Assembly (NCBI GenBank): GCA_937881285.1
Contig: CALGEU010000281.1
Span: forward strand, 1 to 6,220
DNA from: an uncultured Clostridia bacterium
GTDB taxonomy: Bacteria; Bacillota; Clostridia; Christensenellales; CAG-917
Direction: 5' to 3'
DNA: 6,220 bases
Part shown: piece by piece, positions 4,762 to 6,220 of the stretch
Numbering within the stretch: the stretch's first letter is position 1
Layout of the letters: each line of letters opens with the position of its first letter
Position numbers and translations under genes: made by a program
Notes under the pieces: model-generated
Database searches by the model: none
What the model saw: the letters and a program-made list of their open reading frames with translations, nothing else
Told to the model about the DNA's origin: nothing

Positions 4762-5871
4762 TTAAGCCAAAAGCACGGTCGCAAATGCGGCAATCGATTT
4801 TGAGTTTCCAAGGTCTCCGACTTGCTCGTTTGTCGTTGCGGTTATGCCGATTTTTTCGCAGGGAATGCCGAGAATTGCCGATACGTTGTTGCGCATTGCG
4901 TCGATAAACGGAGCAAGCATAGGACGTTCCGCGATTATGGCAACCGATACGTTTTGTACGCACATACCTTTTTCGGAAACTTTGTCCAGTACCGTGCGAA
5001 GAAGGTCCGCACTGTCCGCGTCGTCGTATTTTTCGTCGTCGACGGGGAAGAGATGTCCAATGTCTTTTTCTCCGATTGCGGAAAGCATAGCGTCCATAAG
5101 CGCGTGAATCGCAACGTCTCCGTCGCTGTGCGCGACGAAAGAAAACTCGCAGGGTATGAACGTTGCCATAAGTTTAATTCCGTTGCCGTTTTTGAAGCGG
5201 TGTATGTCGTAACCTATGCCGCAAAGCGGAGTTTTAAGGTCTTCTTTTGTTGTTATTTTTATGTTTTTGGGGTCACCTTCAATCATTCTCACGTCGCAAG
5301 GAGCATGTTTTTGAAGCACTGCGATGTCGTCGAGATATTCACCGTCGCACTTAGAATACGCTCTGACGATTATGTCTCTTTTTGCACAAACGGGAGTTTG
5401 CACTCTGCGGTATTCCGTTCTGTCAACGGGGTCGACGCCGAATCTTATGCACACGAGCGAGTCGGTGAGCGGAAGAAGGGGGAGAGCAACTCCGCGTTCG
5501 ACCGCGCCTGCGATTACGCTGTCGATGAGTGCTTTGGAAACGTAGGGGCGCGCGCCGTCGTGCACGATTACGAAATCGCAATCGTCGTCGATTGCGCGAA
5601 GTCCGTTTTTCACGGTTTGCGTGCGAGTAAGTCCGCCGTTTGTGAGTATTATGCGAGTGTCTTCGATATGTGCGACTTCGAGTGCGTTGAGAAACTCGTC
5701 GCTGAACGACGGATGAATTGCGACGATGATTTTGCTCACTCCTTCCGTTTCGAGAAAGGGCTTTATTGCTTCTACGAGAACGCAGGAACTTTTGCAGGGA
5801 GCGAGAAGTTTGTTTTCGACTCCGTAGCGTTGGCTCGTTCCGCCTGCCGTGATGATAACGTTGATTTTCAT
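4762..5871 (-). CDS. ispDF: Bifunctional IspD/IspF: MEP cytidylyltransferase and MECDP synthase
   Basis: A 369-residue cytoplasmic fusion for two steps of the MEP isoprenoid pathway. IspD (about 1-215) transfers CMP to methylerythritol 4-phosphate; IspF (about 217-369) cyclises the later phosphorylated product to MECDP. The intermediate step (IspE) is not encoded here. IspD marks: TAGGTSQRYG (8-17) nucleotide loop with Arg15 and Lys21, VHDGARP (103-109), VDR (149-151) and EGDPKNIKIT (198-207) with Lys205. IspF marks: YDIH (221-224) and HSDGDVAIH (248-256), giving zinc ligands Asp222, His224 and His256; DIGHLFP (270-276); ADS (285-287); and ATTNEQVG (345-352). Where E. coli IspF has GFTGRGEG, this protein has GDLGNSKS. 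The start is ATG at 5871 with AAGGAG at 5881-5876, four bases away. No frameshift is seen at the IspD-IspF join, so the fusion is genuine. It follows rqcP by 81 nt on the same strand. Confidence 0.95.
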   Translation of the reverse strand: MKINVIITAGGTSQRYGVENKLLAPCKSSCVLVEAIKPFLETEGVSKIIVAIHPSFSDEFLNALEVAHIEDTRIILTNGGLTRTQTVKNGLRAIDDDCDFVIVHDGARPYVSKALIDSVIAGAVERGVALPLLPLTDSLVCIRFGVDPVDRTEYRRVQTPVCAKRDIIVRAYSKCDGEYLDDIAVLQKHAPCDVRMIEGDPKNIKITTKEDLKTPLCGIGYDIHRFKNGNGIKLMATFIPCEFSFVAHSDGDVAIHALMDAMLSAIGEKDIGHLFPVDDEKYDDADSADLLRTVLDKVSEKGMCVQNVSVAIIAERPMLAPFIDAMRNNVSAILGIPCEKIGITATTNEQVGDLGNSKSIAAFATVLLA

Positions 5872-5892
5872 AAGACTCCTTGTAAATTACGA

Positions 5893-5910
5893 TTTGCGAA
5901 AAATCGCAAA
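5893..5910. repeat. Inverted repeat in the rqcP-ispDF gap
   Basis: TTTGCGA (5893-5899) and TCGCAAA (5904-5910) are exact reverse complements around AAAA. The repeat lies 12 nt upstream of the ispDF ribosome site in the transcript direction and abuts a possible -10 box, so it could act as an operator over the start site or as a 5' hairpin. It has no following U tract in the minus direction and is not a terminator. Confidence 0.45.
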
Positions 5911-5940
5911 ATAATCTGTTTTAACTTGCTGTTTTTGCAA
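5911..5940 (-). promoter_or_regulatory. Possible weak promoter for ispDF
   Basis: On the minus strand, TTGCAA (5940-5935) and GATTAT (5916-5911), each four of six matches to consensus, are separated by 18 bp. Transcription would begin near 5904, inside the inverted repeat. Without this promoter, ispDF would depend on readthrough from rqcP. Confidence 0.25.
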
Positions 5941-5952
5941 ATAAACCGTCGT

Positions 5953-6195
5953 TTACGGCAAAATGCGATACATGGTTTCCGCGCTTTGCTTTGTCTGACG
6001 CTCGTCGGTGGACAGCACTTCAAACGACATCGAGTTGTTGCCGAAAGTGACGGTCACGACGTCGCCGACTTTCACTTCTTTTGCGGGCTTGACGACCTTG
6101 CCGTTGATTTCTATACGTCCGCCGTCGCACGCTTCCTGCGCCACGGTGCGCCTTTTGATAACTCTTGATACTTTCAAAAATTTGTCTATTCTCAT
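5953..6195 (-). CDS. rqcP: RqcP (YabO family) S4-domain RNA-binding protein
   Basis: An 80-residue cytoplasmic protein almost entirely made of one S4 RNA-binding domain, the usual size for YabO/RqcP. In Bacillus subtilis this protein binds stalled 50S-peptidyl-tRNA complexes and works with RqcH in adding C-terminal alanine tails to incomplete chains. The N-terminus MRIDKFLKVSRVIKRRT aligns residue for residue with RqcP and keeps Arg2, Asp4 and Arg16. DGGRIEINGKVVKPAKEVKVGD (24-45) is the classic S4 loop and turn, and a short tail ends in MYRILP, resembling the MYTIL end of YabO. The related heat-shock protein Hsp15 is longer and differs in its tail, so RqcP is preferred. The start at 6195 has no Shine-Dalgarno sequence in the 25 bases visible upstream. 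It is followed on the same strand by ispDF after 81 nt. Confidence 0.93.
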   Translation of the reverse strand: MRIDKFLKVSRVIKRRTVAQEACDGGRIEINGKVVKPAKEVKVGDVVTVTFGNNSMSFEVLSTDERQTKQSAETMYRILP

Positions 6196-6201
6196 ACGAA
6201 A

Positions 6202-6207
6202 ATTATA
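6202..6207 (-). promoter_or_regulatory. TATAAT -10 box abutting the rqcP start
   Basis: A perfect TATAAT on the minus strand (6207-6202) ends six bases before the rqcP ATG. If active, transcription would begin at or next to the start codon. The expected -35 position (about 6225-6230) lies outside the window, so only half of the promoter can be judged. Confidence 0.45.
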
Positions 6208-6220
6208 CTATGCCGCACGC

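Noticed and set aside
5939..5949. The 11-mer AAATAAACCGT occurring at 2029-2039 and 5939-5949
   Set aside because: Several repeated 11-mers are expected by chance in a window of this size, and the second copy lacks the palindrome of the first.
4822..6168. A 448-codon open frame on the plus strand, antisense to ispDF and the 3' part of rqcP
   Set aside because: Its translation is full of Cys, Arg, Val and Phe with no family motif, it begins at a TTG without a ribosome site, and it runs through two well-supported genes. Openness comes from codon bias of the real genes on the other strand.

Overview
ORGANISM. The window reads as chromosomal DNA of a mid-GC Gram-positive-type bacterium, most likely a member of the Clostridia or a related Bacillota lineage. 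The evidence is an RqcP/YabO-type S4 protein, a BioY biotin transporter of the QPTFGY type, a MepA-like MATE exporter, an XRE regulator with a membrane tail, AGGAG ribosome sites and short intergenic gaps. This is inference from gene content; no rRNA or other phylogenetic marker is present and I cannot name a genus. No tRNA, rRNA, CRISPR array, transposase or phage gene was seen. LAYOUT. Positions 1-1930, plus strand: a tight run birA (3' part only) - bioY - cysK, with a 7-nt overlap and then a 20-nt gap, closed by a strong hairpin terminator at 1985-2013. Positions 1931-2137: convergent intergenic region holding that terminator and a 21-bp palindrome. Positions 2138-6195, minus strand, read from right to left: rqcP, ispDF (a bifunctional MEP-pathway fusion), a 300-residue XRE regulator with four predicted membrane segments, and a MATE-family exporter. 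The regulator gene has its own terminator, and the MATE gene has a near-consensus promoter and a leader of about 105 nt. HOW THE GENES WORK TOGETHER. birA and bioY form a biotin uptake and attachment unit with cysteine synthase behind it. ispDF supplies two consecutive steps of isoprenoid precursor synthesis, and rqcP serves ribosome-associated quality control; neither has an obvious link to its neighbours. The regulator and the MATE exporter are adjacent and co-directional, so a sensing/efflux relationship is plausible but not shown. MOST INTERESTING POINT. The MATE leader (3503-3583, minus strand) can form a 14-bp intrinsic terminator ending in U6 just before the MATE start codon. It can also form a mutually exclusive upstream fold, which is the architecture of a transcription attenuator or riboswitch; its non-Watson-Crick pairs are G-U only when read in the sense direction of MATE. 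Further points: the regulator carries a near-identical duplicated membrane motif (LWHPGW) and a His-rich middle region; the IspF domain lacks the usual FTGRGEG core-cavity residues; and rqcP has a TATAAT box so close to its ATG that a leaderless transcript is possible.
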